Shown here piece after piece: positions 20,757-29,610 of a DNA stretch of 64,000 nucleotides. A model generated the notes under the pieces. It worked only from the letters and a program-made list of their open reading frames with translations. It was not told the origin of the DNA and made no database searches. Made by a program: the position numbers and the translations under genes. Source of the stretch: Fimbriimonas ginsengisoli Gsoil 348 (GTDB taxonomy: Bacteria > Armatimonadota > Fimbriimonadia > Fimbriimonadales > Fimbriimonadaceae); the NCBI RefSeq assembly GCF_000724625.1, contig NZ_CP007139.1, forward strand, positions 4,526,001 through 4,590,000, read 5' to 3'. The first letter of the stretch is position 1, and every line of letters begins with the position of its first letter.

Positions 20757-21983
20757 CTATTCCCTTCGCAATGCTTCGATCGGATCGAGGCGGGCCGCGC
20801 TCATCGCCGGATACAGCCCAAACACCACTCCTATGAACGCGGAGAAGATCGCCGCCGCTATGGCTGCCGGCAGCGGGAACGGCATGGGCAATCCCTCCGG
20901 CGAAGGCTTTTGCATCTGGGCTGAGACCATCGTAATCACCAAACCCAGCGAATAGGCGATCCCCATGCCGATGAGGCCGCCAACTAGCGACAGCGTCGCG
21001 GCTTCCACCACGAACTGCGTCAGGATCGAGGCGCGTTTCGCCCCCAGTGCCTTCCGTAGCCCGATTTCCCGGGTTCGCTCGGTCACGGAGACGAGCATGA
21101 TGTTCATGATGCCGATGCCGCCAACCAGCAGCGACAGCGCCGCGATCGCCGCCAGCACGGCGCCGGCGACGCCGAAGATCTGACCGAAGACGCCCAGGAT
21201 CGACTCGTTCGACTCGACCCGGTAGATGCGCTTGTTGCCGCTCTTCAGCATCATCGCTTCCCACACGTCCTCCATCGCCTTATCGACTTTGACCCCCGGT
21301 TTCGGCCGGGTCATGATCATCATCAGGTTGTCGCCGCCCACCCATTTGTCTTGGGCGGTGGAGAGCGGCGTCATGATGTCGCGCGCATTGGAGTCGCCGA
21401 GGAAGTCGCGCCGCTTCGCGACGCCGATGACCTCCAACGTGATCCCCTTCATGGAGATGTACCGGCCCAGCGAGTGCTTATCCGGAAAGAGGCGGTCCCG
21501 GATCTCGTCGCCGATGACTGCCACGTTGGTCCGGTTCTTCACATCTTCGGCGGTGATGTCCCGCCCCTCGGTCAGCTCCGACCGGTTCATCACGGAGAAG
21601 TTCTGGTCCACCCCGTAGATCTTCGGATTCGTCACCACCAAGTCGCCGTTCGTCACCGGCTGGGCCGCGGCCTGGAAAAGCGGCGTGGCCACGTCCAACG
21701 ACGGAACGCGGTCGGTCAGATATTTCACGTCCGGCATCTTCAGGCCGCCGATCGATTTGCTCTTCTCGGAGTTCGGCCCCCAGTTGTCGAACATCACCAT
21801 GATCGTGTCGGACCCCAGCTTTTCGAACTGGCTCGACATGAACGCCTGGAATCCCGAGGAGATCATGATGATGAGCGTCACGCTCATTACCCCGATGATC
21901 ACGCCCAGCATGGTGAGGAATGCCCGCAGCTTGTGCAGCCGCAGCATATCCAGCGCGACGAAGATGCTTTGGAAGACGCTCAT
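20757..21983 (-). CDS. MacB-like ABC transporter permease
   Basis: 408 residues with the MacB/FtsX topology: one N-terminal helix (about 18-42), a large periplasmic MacB_PCD domain (45-265), then three helices at about 285-310, 335-358 and 375-398. Signature phrases are LRAFLTMLGVIIGV and TEREIGLRKALGA-like (TERTREIGLRKALGA). Unlike E. coli MacB there is no fused ATPase domain, and no ABC ATPase gene lies in this window. Its start overlaps the adaptor stop by 4 bases, so they form an operon. Confidence 0.92.
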   Translation of the reverse strand: MSVFQSIFVALDMLRLHKLRAFLTMLGVIIGVMSVTLIIMISSGFQAFMSSQFEKLGSDTIMVMFDNWGPNSEKSKSIGGLKMPDVKYLTDRVPSLDVATPLFQAAAQPVTNGDLVVTNPKIYGVDQNFSVMNRSELTEGRDITAEDVKNRTNVAVIGDEIRDRLFPDKHSLGRYISMKGITLEVIGVAKRRDFLGDSNARDIMTPLSTAQDKWVGGDNLMMIMTRPKPGVKVDKAMEDVWEAMMLKSGNKRIYRVESNESILGVFGQIFGVAGAVLAAIAALSLLVGGIGIMNIMLVSVTERTREIGLRKALGAKRASILTQFVVEAATLSLVGGLIGMGIAYSLGLVITMVSAQMQKPSPEGLPMPFPLPAAIAAAIFSAFIGVVFGLYPAMSAARLDPIEALRRE

Positions 21984-23632
21984 TGCTCGTCCGGTCCCGC
22001 GGACATAAACCCTTTACGCTGCGGCCCGTTGTATTTCGGCTTCGAGATCTGATCCCCTTCGACCAGGCCCGAAACGATTTCCACCAGCGCGCCGGTCTGG
22101 GCTCCCGTCTTAATCTCGCGCCGCTCAGGCTTCGCGCCCTTCGCCTTCGGGTTCGCCGGCGTGATCTCCACGAAGCTCTTCCGCCCCTCGCGGATGACGT
22201 GGTCGATCGGAACCACCAGCACATTATTCTTTCGAATCACGTCGACCGTACACTTGGCCGACATCCCCGAGCGGAGCTTGGCATCGGCGTCGCGAAGATT
22301 GATCTCGACTTCGTACTTCACCACCGCATCCGCCGAAGCCTGGCCGGTCGCCGGCTCCTTGCTGGCCGGAGCGATCTTGGTAACCACGCCGTGATAGACA
22401 TGGTTCGGAATTGCGTCCACGTCGATATCCGCCGCCATTCCCACCTTCAGCTTCGCCATGTCGATTTCGTTGATGTCCAGCTTCACCTTCATGCTGGATC
22501 GATCCTCGATCTTGACGATGGTGGACCCACTGCTGAACGTGCTAAGGCCGGTGGCAAGTTCTCCGACTTGGAGCAGCTTCTTGGTGACGATTCCCGAGAT
22601 TGGCGCTCGGATCTCCGTCTCGTTGAGCTGACGGTTCGAGTCGCTGAGCACCGAGCGAAGCTGGGCCACCGTCGCCTGGCTTTGGTCTCGCTGCTTCTCC
22701 AGCATCGCCGGATCTTTCAACGCCGCCTTGGCTTTCGCCATCTCGGCGACTGCCGAGAGATACTCTTGGCGCTTCGTCTCCGGCGTGTAAGCATTGGCCT
22801 GGGCGCGCCGCAGCGCCGCCCGAGCCTGCTCGATCGACTCCGTCGCCTTCGACATTTCCGCCCGTTGGGCGCTCTCTAAGTGGGCGAGATTGTCCTTCGC
22901 CGCCTGGAGGCGCACCTTGGCCAGGTCCAGCACGAGCTTGGCCGAGTCCACGACCCTACCCGCCACGTACCCTTTATCGGAGAGGTCGGCTTGCCGACGA
23001 TATTCTTGGTTCGCGTTGTCGTAATTCGCTTGCGCCTCGTCGACGGCGCTCTTTAATTCGTTCCGCTGATTCGGTTGCGCGCTCTGCTGGAGCCGGTCTC
23101 GCTCCGCCATCGCCGTATTAAGTGTGTTTTGGGCTTCCTGAATCGCCGCGCGCATCACCGTCGGCTCGGCCCTCAATTCCAGACTAAGCTGCCGAACCCG
23201 GGCCTGCGCCTGCTCGTAAGCGGCCTGAGCGGTGATCTTCCGTTGTGCGATCTCGATCGCCGTTCTCCCCACCGCGCTCTCCGCGCCCCGAAGCTGGGCG
23301 GCGTCCTGCTCCACCCGAAGCTGGGTTTCCTTCGGATCGATCACGGCGATGAGTTGCCCGGCGGTGACCGAATCCCCTTCGTCCACGAACAGCTTCGCCA
23401 AACGGCCGGTAACCCGCCCCTTCAGCTCGACCACTTTATTCGCGTCGATGGTTCCGGTCTCGACCACCGAGACCACGATATCCCCCTTCTTGACGAGGGT
23501 CGGCTTAGGAAGCGCGGCGTCTGCCGCAAGTGCTGCATTCTGGCTTCGGCCTTTGAGAGCCATCCCACCGATCCCGCAAACAAGTAGCAGAGCGATGGTA
23601 ATAGGAATGATCGGGCGTTTCATACGGCGCAT
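21980..23632 (-). CDS. MacA/HlyD-like periplasmic adaptor protein
   Basis: About 550 residues from ATG 23632 (MRRMKRP; ATG 23623 is equally plausible, and a GTG at 23665 extends further). One N-terminal membrane anchor (IPITIALLLVCGIGGMAL). The lipoyl half-motifs are near residues 45-90 (VVETGTIDANKVVELKGRVTG) and 310-345 (NETEIRAPISGIVTKKLL), with a long coiled-coil hairpin between them (about 95-300), rich in Ala, Gln and Glu. The beta-barrel and membrane-proximal domains follow. It links the permease to an outer-membrane channel; the cargo is unknown. The hairpin is longer than that of typical MacA. Confidence 0.9.
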   Translation of the reverse strand: MRRMKRPIIPITIALLLVCGIGGMALKGRSQNAALAADAALPKPTLVKKGDIVVSVVETGTIDANKVVELKGRVTGRLAKLFVDEGDSVTAGQLIAVIDPKETQLRVEQDAAQLRGAESAVGRTAIEIAQRKITAQAAYEQAQARVRQLSLELRAEPTVMRAAIQEAQNTLNTAMAERDRLQQSAQPNQRNELKSAVDEAQANYDNANQEYRRQADLSDKGYVAGRVVDSAKLVLDLAKVRLQAAKDNLAHLESAQRAEMSKATESIEQARAALRRAQANAYTPETKRQEYLSAVAEMAKAKAALKDPAMLEKQRDQSQATVAQLRSVLSDSNRQLNETEIRAPISGIVTKKLLQVGELATGLSTFSSGSTIVKIEDRSSMKVKLDINEIDMAKLKVGMAADIDVDAIPNHVYHGVVTKIAPASKEPATGQASADAVVKYEVEINLRDADAKLRSGMSAKCTVDVIRKNNVLVVPIDHVIREGRKSFVEITPANPKAKGAKPERREIKTGAQTGALVEIVSGLVEGDQISKPKYNGPQRKGFMSAGPDEQ

Positions 23633-23734
23633 GCAGTATCGCGCGACGACGCCCCGAGGTTGCACTAACCAGCCATTTTGCTCTCAAACCGGCATTCCAC
23701 TAACGCGAATCGCTACCGGAACCACTTCACGCCC

Positions 23735-23850
23735 GATCCCTCCAGACGCGCCGTCTGGCAGGGTCCCACCATCTACTTGCGCAAACTCCCCGATCCTCTT
23801 TGCGTCTTCGCGCCTTTGCGTGACGCTGATCCGGTCAGACGAACCCCCAA
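23735..23850. repeat. Dispersed repeats upstream of the adaptor gene
   Basis: Contains the CCAGACG-CGC-CGTCTGG hairpin (23742-23758), also found at 43730-43754, and a segment at 23796-23824 that recurs at 50192-50221 next to the RAYT-like gene. No gene is seen in the gap. Confidence 0.65.
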
Positions 23851-23869
23851 CGGCTACAACCCCTTAGCG

Positions 23870-24901
23870 TCACCGTTCGATCCAAACCCCGTCGCCATCC
23901 ACCGGCACCTTCGCCGTCTCCGGATAAACCAAATACACGGTGCGGCTGGAATGGAGCCAAGCTCGCTCGAAGTTCTCCCGCTTGTAGGTGTAGCGCACCT
24001 GCGCCCGACGCGCCGGATCGTTGAAGACCGGATCGCCGTCCTTGGTGAACCCGACGAGCACCACCAGGTGCCCCGACCCGCCATCTTGCGCCTCCCCTTT
24101 CGCGATGTTCAACGAGATAGAGCAGATCACCGGCAGACCGGCGTCGATCCACTGCTCGAGGTCGGCGATCGAGCGGAACCGCGTGACGTATGAGCGCATG
24201 CCCGGAAACGAACCCGCGTAAGCCGCATTGAAGGGCCAGTTCCCCGCGCCATCGTAACTCTTGTCCCAAACGCACGCCTCGACCTCCGGAACGTCGCGGT
24301 CCATCTCCGGCCTCTGCAACTGCTTCGCATAGTGAGTCAGCACCATCGAAAGCGACGTCGGACTGCACAAGACCCCACCGTTCGGATAGTTCCCCTGCGC
24401 CCGCTGAGGAACTTCGATCGTCTTGCCCCAAGCTGGAGACGGAGACTTCTCGCTTGCCGCCGGATGGTGGGTGTTCGCGAACGAAAGCGTGAACAGCCGT
24501 AGCTTCGGCAAGCCATCCCCGTTATTCTTCAGCGTCACCCGCACGTCGACGGTGCTCGCCCCTTTCTTGGGCAGAAAAGTGTCGGTGTCGACATTCCCGT
24601 CGTCGTCCTTCTGCCCCTTCACGCTGGTCCGGCGCGCGGCATCGTCCAGCGTCCAAGTGCCGAATGAATACCACTTGGAAGTGAAGCCGTCTCCATGGGA
24701 CCGGATCTGAACCTCCAGCGCCGCCCCCGTTGCCGGTGAAACGTTCCACGACGGCACGACCTCGTTAAACGCGATCTTGGGATCGACCCCGCTGAACTCC
24801 ACCACCGCCTCCCCGCCCTTGGCGGGAAATTTACGGTCGGGGAAAAACGGCACGAGGCGAACGGTAGAGGCGGCCACGGTGAGAAGGAGGAGGGGGAGCA
24901 T
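23870..24901 (-). CDS. C39-like (papain-fold) peptidase, exported
   Basis: 343 residues. A short hydrophobic N-terminus (MLPLLLLTVAAS) is a probable signal peptide. Residues 20-150 are a beta-rich domain of unknown fold. Residues 160-320 form the C39_2 peptidase domain: nucleophile C179 in GVLCSPTSLSM, catalytic H278 in GSGHLVVLVGF, and D295 in NDPARR. The family contains secreted or surface-located cysteine peptidases; the substrate is unknown. It lies upstream of the adaptor-permease pair on the same strand but is separated by a 237-base repeat-filled gap, so co-function is speculative. Confidence 0.85.
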   Translation of the reverse strand: MLPLLLLTVAASTVRLVPFFPDRKFPAKGGEAVVEFSGVDPKIAFNEVVPSWNVSPATGAALEVQIRSHGDGFTSKWYSFGTWTLDDAARRTSVKGQKDDDGNVDTDTFLPKKGASTVDVRVTLKNNGDGLPKLRLFTLSFANTHHPAASEKSPSPAWGKTIEVPQRAQGNYPNGGVLCSPTSLSMVLTHYAKQLQRPEMDRDVPEVEACVWDKSYDGAGNWPFNAAYAGSFPGMRSYVTRFRSIADLEQWIDAGLPVICSISLNIAKGEAQDGGSGHLVVLVGFTKDGDPVFNDPARRAQVRYTYKRENFERAWLHSSRTVYLVYPETAKVPVDGDGVWIER

Positions 24902-24980
24902 AGGCGTTAGGCGTTAGGCGTTAGGCGTTAGGGCACTGCCCTTCTATATCCTAACGCCAAACGCCCCAACGCCCAACGCC
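24902..24980. repeat. Hairpin built from tandem GGCGTTA heptamers
   Basis: Four tandem GGCGTTA units occupy the left arm, then a loop of about 17 bases, then the complementary arm in degenerate form (TAACGCC, AACGCCC). On the minus strand the array follows directly after the mqnD stop codon. Related arrays occur at 30423-30454, 47498-47583 and 51995-52091. Confidence 0.8.
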
Positions 24981-25826
24981 TCAGTCGACAACATCCACCT
25001 GCACCGGTGGCACAATTCCAGCTTCCGTTCCCTTTTGCAGGAAGAGGCGGATCGCCCGGATCCCCTCGTCGCCCATGTCGAGCGTTCGCTCGTTCACGTA
25101 CATTCCCACGAACTCGTCGCTGGTCGGAGTGTCCATTCCCCGGGCGAATTGGAGGGCATAGTCGAGCGCCTTCCCTCGATTGGAAAGACCGGCGTGGATG
25201 CTCTCGCGCATGCAGCGGCTGACTTCCTTCACGGCCCCGTCTCCCAAGTCTTTCCGCACGACGTTGACGCCAAGCGGAAGCGGCAGGCCCGTCTTCGCTT
25301 TCCACCAACGCCCCATGTCGGCGATCAAGGTCATTCCCTCTCGCTCGTACGTAAGCTGCCCCTCGTGGATGATGAGGCCGGCTTCGTACTTCCCTTCTTG
25401 AATCGCGGGGATGATCTCGTCGAACGGAACCACCTCGGTCTTCGGCCGGACCCCGGCCCCGAACTGGTCCTCGAAGTAAAGGTTGAGCGCCAAGAACGCG
25501 GAGGTCATCTTTCCCGGAATCGCGATAACCGTCTCTCGAAGCTCTTCGGGCGAGAGCGCCCGCTTCGCCACGATCATCGGGCCATACTCGTCGCCGAATG
25601 AGCCGCCATGCCGTAGCAACGCGTACTTATCCGACACATGGGCAAAAGCGTGAACCGAGATTGCCGTCGACTCGAGCTTCCCTTCCATCGCCCACTCGTT
25701 TAGCGTCTGGATGTCGCGGAGAATGTGCTCGAAATCGTAATCGGTCTTCACCTCGCCGCTCGCAAGCCCCCAAAACATAAACGCATCGTCCGAATCGGGG
25801 CTGTGGCCCAGCCGAATTTTCAACAT
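24981..25826 (-). CDS. mqnD: 1,4-dihydroxy-6-naphthoate synthase (MqnD)
   Basis: 281 residues, the normal length. The family start LGHSPDSDDAFMFWGL is present, with later blocks KLESTAISVHAFAHVSDKYALL, IAIPGKMTSAFLALNL, EAGLIIHEGQLTY and PLPLGVNVVRK. MqnD converts cyclic de-hypoxanthinylfutalosine to dihydroxynaphthoate in the futalosine pathway to menaquinone, using a periplasmic-binding-protein-like fold in the cytoplasm. No other mqn gene is in the window. Confidence 0.95.
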   Translation of the reverse strand: MLKIRLGHSPDSDDAFMFWGLASGEVKTDYDFEHILRDIQTLNEWAMEGKLESTAISVHAFAHVSDKYALLRHGGSFGDEYGPMIVAKRALSPEELRETVIAIPGKMTSAFLALNLYFEDQFGAGVRPKTEVVPFDEIIPAIQEGKYEAGLIIHEGQLTYEREGMTLIADMGRWWKAKTGLPLPLGVNVVRKDLGDGAVKEVSRCMRESIHAGLSNRGKALDYALQFARGMDTPTSDEFVGMYVNERTLDMGDEGIRAIRLFLQKGTEAGIVPPVQVDVVD

Positions 25827-25837
25827 CGAGTGAAAGT

Positions 25838-26191
25838 TTACCGCAACCGGAATCGTCGCATGAGGCGGCGTACCCGATTGGAGAACGGATCGGCGACGAC
25901 TTTGATCTGCGGCTCGTGTTCCGCGCAGGCTGTCATCCGGTAAAAAACGAACCCGGCGCTCGCTCGGCCTCTCTCTGTCTCCGAAACCCGTTCCACTCGC
26001 ATCGAAGGCTCATTGGAACCTCGCATCATCGGTCCGATTTCCCGGCGGGCGTCTTCGCGCGCCGCCTCCTTCGCCTCCGCTGCGGTTTCCGCTGAAACGT
26101 AACGGGTGGTGTAGAAACCGTACTCCTGTGGCTCATCCCCGATGTCGAGCCGCCAGCCTTCGCTATGGAGAACGATTTTCCACCATGGCAT
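25838..26191 (-). CDS. Hypothetical protein, 117 residues
   Basis: From ATG 26191 (MPWWKIVLHSEGWRLD); longer in-frame extensions run antisense through the nuclease gene and are rejected. The protein begins with a beta-strand-like segment, has an amphipathic acidic-basic helix (SAETAAEAKEAAREDARREI) and ends Arg-rich. No known domain is recognised. It is 12 bases upstream of mqnD on the same strand, so likely co-transcribed, and is divergent from the nuclease gene. Confidence 0.65.
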   Translation of the reverse strand: MPWWKIVLHSEGWRLDIGDEPQEYGFYTTRYVSAETAAEAKEAAREDARREIGPMMRGSNEPSMRVERVSETERGRASAGFVFYRMTACAEHEPQIKVVADPFSNRVRRLMRRFRLR

Positions 26192-26242
26192 GGTTAAGAG
26201 GGCTGACCTGCGTGCGAGGAGCCGTGTTCGCCAAAATAGACT

Positions 26243-27007
26243 GTGGCGCGAAAACCGACGCTTAGCCCGAGCAAAATCACCACTTACCTTGCCTGCCCGG
26301 TCAAGTACCGCTGGACCTACGTGGACGATCGCGGCAAGTGGTACCTGCGCTCCAAAAGCTACTACTCCTTTGGCAGCACGCTCCACCGGGTGCTCGAACG
26401 GTTCCACGACACTGGCGATGCCGGGGTGAACACAACCGAAGAGGTCATGGCCGCCTATGAAGAGAGCTGGATCGACGCCGGATACGCCTCCGCTGAGGAA
26501 CTGGCCGAGGCGTACGGCGAGGGGCGCGAGATCCTCGAGCGTCACGTCCAGCAAGCAACCGCCCAGCCGCGTGAGTCCAAAACGATCTTCGTCGAGCGCC
26601 AGTTTCGTCACGACATGGGCGAGTTCGCGTTGCTGGGCCGCGTCGACCGGGTCGACGAATATCCGGACGGAACGCTCGAGATCGTCGATTACAAATCCGG
26701 ACGCGAATCGGTGGAAGTCGAAGACGTGGCGACCGACATCGCCATGGCCTGCTACCAGCTTCTCCTCCGCCACAAGTTCCCCGGCGTCCCCATCCGCGCC
26801 CGGATCATCGCCTTACGAACCGGCCACTCGGCCGCCGCCTCGATGACCGACGAGGAAGCCGCCGACTTCGAGCAGACGATCCTACAGTTGGGCCGCGAGA
26901 TCCTCTCCGAGGAGTACCACGAGCTAACCCCCGTCTTCAAACCCCTGTGCCTCCACTGCGACTTCCTCCCCCTCTGCCGCAAACACCCAGAATTCGCCGA
27001 ACTCTAA
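26243..27007 (+). CDS. PD-(D/E)XK nuclease with Fe-S cysteine cage (Cas4/AddB C-terminal-like)
   Basis: 254 residues from GTG 26243. H48 (TLHRVLE), D135 (LGRVDRVD) and D149-Y-K151 form the nuclease core. C18 (TYLACPVKY) together with C236, C239 and C245 (CLHCDFLPLC) form the one-plus-three cysteine cage that holds a 4Fe-4S cluster in Cas4 and AddB/RecB-type nucleases. No CRISPR array, cas gene or helicase partner is nearby, so a stand-alone repair exonuclease is more likely than a Cas4. TAGACT immediately precedes the start codon and may be a -10 giving a leaderless mRNA. Confidence 0.88.
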   Translation: MARKPTLSPSKITTYLACPVKYRWTYVDDRGKWYLRSKSYYSFGSTLHRVLERFHDTGDAGVNTTEEVMAAYEESWIDAGYASAEELAEAYGEGREILERHVQQATAQPRESKTIFVERQFRHDMGEFALLGRVDRVDEYPDGTLEIVDYKSGRESVEVEDVATDIAMACYQLLLRHKFPGVPIRARIIALRTGHSAAASMTDEEAADFEQTILQLGREILSEEYHELTPVFKPLCLHCDFLPLCRKHPEFAEL

Positions 27008-27008
27008 C

Positions 27009-27165
27009 GTGGCACTGGCTTCCAGCCCGTGGGTCCCAAGGGCATCCTGCCCTTGGCCGTTTTCTCACGACCATCCTGGTCGTGAGCGTTCATCGGCTAG
27101 GAGCCGATGCTACGTTCACACGACCAGGATGGTCGTGATACACACGGGCTGGAAGCCCGTGCCAC
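27009..27165. repeat. 157-bp nested-palindrome element, copy 1
   Basis: Terminal inverted repeats at 27009-27031 and 27143-27165 match at 22 of 23 positions. Inside are three hairpins: CACGACCATCCTGGTCGTG, a CATCGGCT-AG-GAGCCGATG-like stem and CACGACCAGGATGGTCGTG. It fills the gap between two convergent genes, starting 1 base after the TAA of the nuclease gene and ending 2 bases before the stop of the M16 gene. No ORF. Confidence 0.9.
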
Positions 27166-27167
27166 CG

Positions 27168-28322
27168 CTAACCCGCCGGTAGAACTCTGGTCTTACCTTC
27201 CGTCAACACTCCCAGCGCAATCTCCCGGAGGTCGTCCAACGTGACAACTTGCATCGTCTTCACAAGCGCCTTGGCGTCCCACGGTTCGCCGGTTTTGAGA
27301 CGCCAGTAGGTCCGCAAGAAGGTCCGGCCTTCGAGCGTATCGTCGAAAGTCCCGGCCGGGCCGAAGGCGAACGGGGAAAAGTCGACCCCCCGCAGAAAGA
27401 CTGCCTCCGCCATGCCGCGTGCGCGCTTCAGGTCCGCGTCGGTCCACCCCTTCACGTCTTCGACCAGTGCGGCGCGGAGCGCCTCCGCCTGCTTGTCGAG
27501 ACCGTCGGTGGCAGACGTCTCCAGCAGAATTCGTGATTGCCACCCATCCGGAACCGGATACAGCAGTGCTTCCTGACGGTAGCTCATTCCCAACTGACGC
27601 CGCGCCACGCGGAAGAGGCTGGCCCCCTTGCCACTCCCGAGGGCGATCAGAGCGAGGATTCGGGTCGAGATCGCGGCATCTCCCGCCCCGAAGGTCGGCC
27701 CGGTCAACTCAATCGTCGAAACCCCGCCCGGATTCTTGGCCAGAGGCTTCGGAAGAGCCTCATACTTGCTCGGCTCGGGAAGCCGGGGTGTGATCCACTT
27801 GTCCATCCGACCGCTCCAATTCTCCTCAGCCTCCCCTTCCTTCACCGGGCCTCCGACGCCGAGCGTAATGTTCTCCGGACGGAAGAGCGCATGGTAGAGG
27901 TCCTGAACCTCACTCGGCCGGGGATTTCTCGTCCGCTCATACGGGCGGAGTGCCGCAACCCAGGAAGTCGCTTTGGCGGACGGCAGGATCGCCGGAACCG
28001 TCAGGCGCGAGGACCGACACAGCGCCTCCATCAGGCTCAACCCCTCGCGCAAGTTCGCCGGCGGCACATGAAACGAGATCCGTACGTAGTCGGGTCCGGC
28101 GGAGCACCGGACCGGGTCCCCACCGGTGACAGTGAGAATGTCCCGGCGAGCATAGCCTTCGACCTCCCGCGGGATCGCTTCCACCAAGGCATCGAGAGAA
28201 TCGGCTTGACGGGCCGTCAGGTTCGGAATCCGCGCGATCGCCTGAATCGAAACCTCTCGAGCCCCCGGCTCGACGTTTTCAACCACCAGACCGGCGAACA
28301 GAGCGGCGGCAAACAGAATCAC
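27168..28322 (-). CDS. M16-like peptidase subunit without zinc motif
   Basis: 384 residues with a short N-terminal hydrophobic segment (signal-like MILFAAALFAGLV). Two M16-fold halves can be inferred from LYHALFRPENITLGVGG and the later FRVARRQLGMSYRQEALLYP, the R/Y-containing C-terminal motif of M16B proteins. No HxxEH motif is present, so this is the non-catalytic partner. It overlaps the upstream zinc-site subunit by 4 bases; together they should form a heterodimeric M16B peptidase. Confidence 0.8.
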   Translation of the reverse strand: MILFAAALFAGLVVENVEPGAREVSIQAIARIPNLTARQADSLDALVEAIPREVEGYARRDILTVTGGDPVRCSAGPDYVRISFHVPPANLREGLSLMEALCRSSRLTVPAILPSAKATSWVAALRPYERTRNPRPSEVQDLYHALFRPENITLGVGGPVKEGEAEENWSGRMDKWITPRLPEPSKYEALPKPLAKNPGGVSTIELTGPTFGAGDAAISTRILALIALGSGKGASLFRVARRQLGMSYRQEALLYPVPDGWQSRILLETSATDGLDKQAEALRAALVEDVKGWTDADLKRARGMAEAVFLRGVDFSPFAFGPAGTFDDTLEGRTFLRTYWRLKTGEPWDAKALVKTMQVVTLDDLREIALGVLTEGKTRVLPAG

Positions 28323-29470
28323 CGCTTCACCGCCAATGCTCTGGGCCGCGATGCCCGCCCGGTAAATCCGTTAAACGCTCGCTCGAACTCTGCAAATTGA
28401 AGGGAATCCAAATTTTCCAACATGATCTCCGGCTTCAGATCCCGTTCGCAAACCAGCAGCATCCCCCGAAAAGCGGCGGCCGTTTCCGGCTCGTAAAGCC
28501 GGTTTCGAACCCACCGGGCCGCTAGAATTCGCCCCAGATCGAAGAGGGACGCCGCCTGAGCGTCGTTGATCGCGCTCAAATCCCCGGTCGGAGAGCCGAT
28601 CAGAACGAGCCCCCGATTTCCGGATGGGGTGTAAATCACCTCCAATCCCTCGGCAACGGTCGCGAGCGCCAACGCCGCCGCGAGGGTCGCGGCCGTATCT
28701 GGCGATCGATACCCCGGTACGGAGACCGCCCGAAACTCTCCTGGCGAGGTCCCGAACGCGATCGACTTTGCATCGGCCGCAGCCAGGGGCGCCGGATTGG
28801 ACACTTTGGCCACCGGAAGAAAGGCTAGGGCGTCGGCCACGGCCTTCGTGGCGGCGTCGATGTCGACGTTCCCGCTAACCACGACGGCCAGGTTTCCAGC
28901 CGAAAAAGCTCTCTTTCGAACCGCCTCCAAGATCGCCGGCTTAGTAGCCCGAATCGTGTCGAGATCGCCGAACGGGTCCAGCCCTCTATCGCCGAACGCG
29001 CGTCCCCAAGCCTCGGAAGATGCCTGAGCGGCCGCATCTCGGAGGGCGCGCTCCTGCTCCATGATATCCGCCTCGTGCGCGATCTCTGCCTCGGTGAACC
29101 CGTGCTCCGAGACCAGGTCTCGAAGGGCGCTAATCGCATCTTTCATCCCGGTGGGCGGCAAATTCATCTCGAAAGAAATCGAGTCTCGAAGGGTCCGTGC
29201 GCGGAGGAAGCCTCCCGCCGTTTCCAACCGTCGGTCCAGGTCACCCTTAGCTCCCAGTGCGACCAAGTGCTCCAGCAAGTGCCGCTGGCCGTGCGATTGC
29301 GGCGTCTCTTCCACCCCGCGAGAGCTTACGAACAGATCTACGATCAGTGATTTCGCGTTCGGCGTCCGCTCCACGAGCACGACTACGCCATTCGGAAGCA
29401 AGGTCCGCAACCGTGGCGGTTGCTGGATCTGAACCTGGGAAGCCAGGAGAAAAGCGAGAAGGGGGAGCAT
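28319..29470 (-). CDS. M16-family zinc peptidase, catalytic subunit
   Basis: 383 residues from ATG 29470 (MLPLLAFLLASQ, a signal peptide); the frame further upstream is not coding. The inverted zinc motif HxxEH is H64-L-L-E67-H68 in GQRHLLEHLVALGA, and EIAHEADIMEQERAL near 130-145 supplies the distal Glu. The FRPENITL-like segment here is FSAGNLAVVVSGNVD. It should be exported and cut peptides in the envelope. Translational coupling to the second subunit at 28322 implies a fixed stoichiometry. Confidence 0.87.
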   Translation of the reverse strand: MLPLLAFLLASQVQIQQPPRLRTLLPNGVVVLVERTPNAKSLIVDLFVSSRGVEETPQSHGQRHLLEHLVALGAKGDLDRRLETAGGFLRARTLRDSISFEMNLPPTGMKDAISALRDLVSEHGFTEAEIAHEADIMEQERALRDAAAQASSEAWGRAFGDRGLDPFGDLDTIRATKPAILEAVRKRAFSAGNLAVVVSGNVDIDAATKAVADALAFLPVAKVSNPAPLAAADAKSIAFGTSPGEFRAVSVPGYRSPDTAATLAAALALATVAEGLEVIYTPSGNRGLVLIGSPTGDLSAINDAQAASLFDLGRILAARWVRNRLYEPETAAAFRGMLLVCERDLKPEIMLENLDSLQFAEFERAFNGFTGRASRPRALAVKR

Positions 29471-29610
29471 AGGATTTGAGCCGGGAATCGGTTGAAAACG
29501 ATTGTAGCTTGGAGGTGGGACGTGCCCAAACCGCGAAGTCGTCGTTAACGAAGGCGATTTTGCGCGAAACCGGCGTTGCGCAAGCAATAATCGACTTTCG
29601 AGCGCCAACC

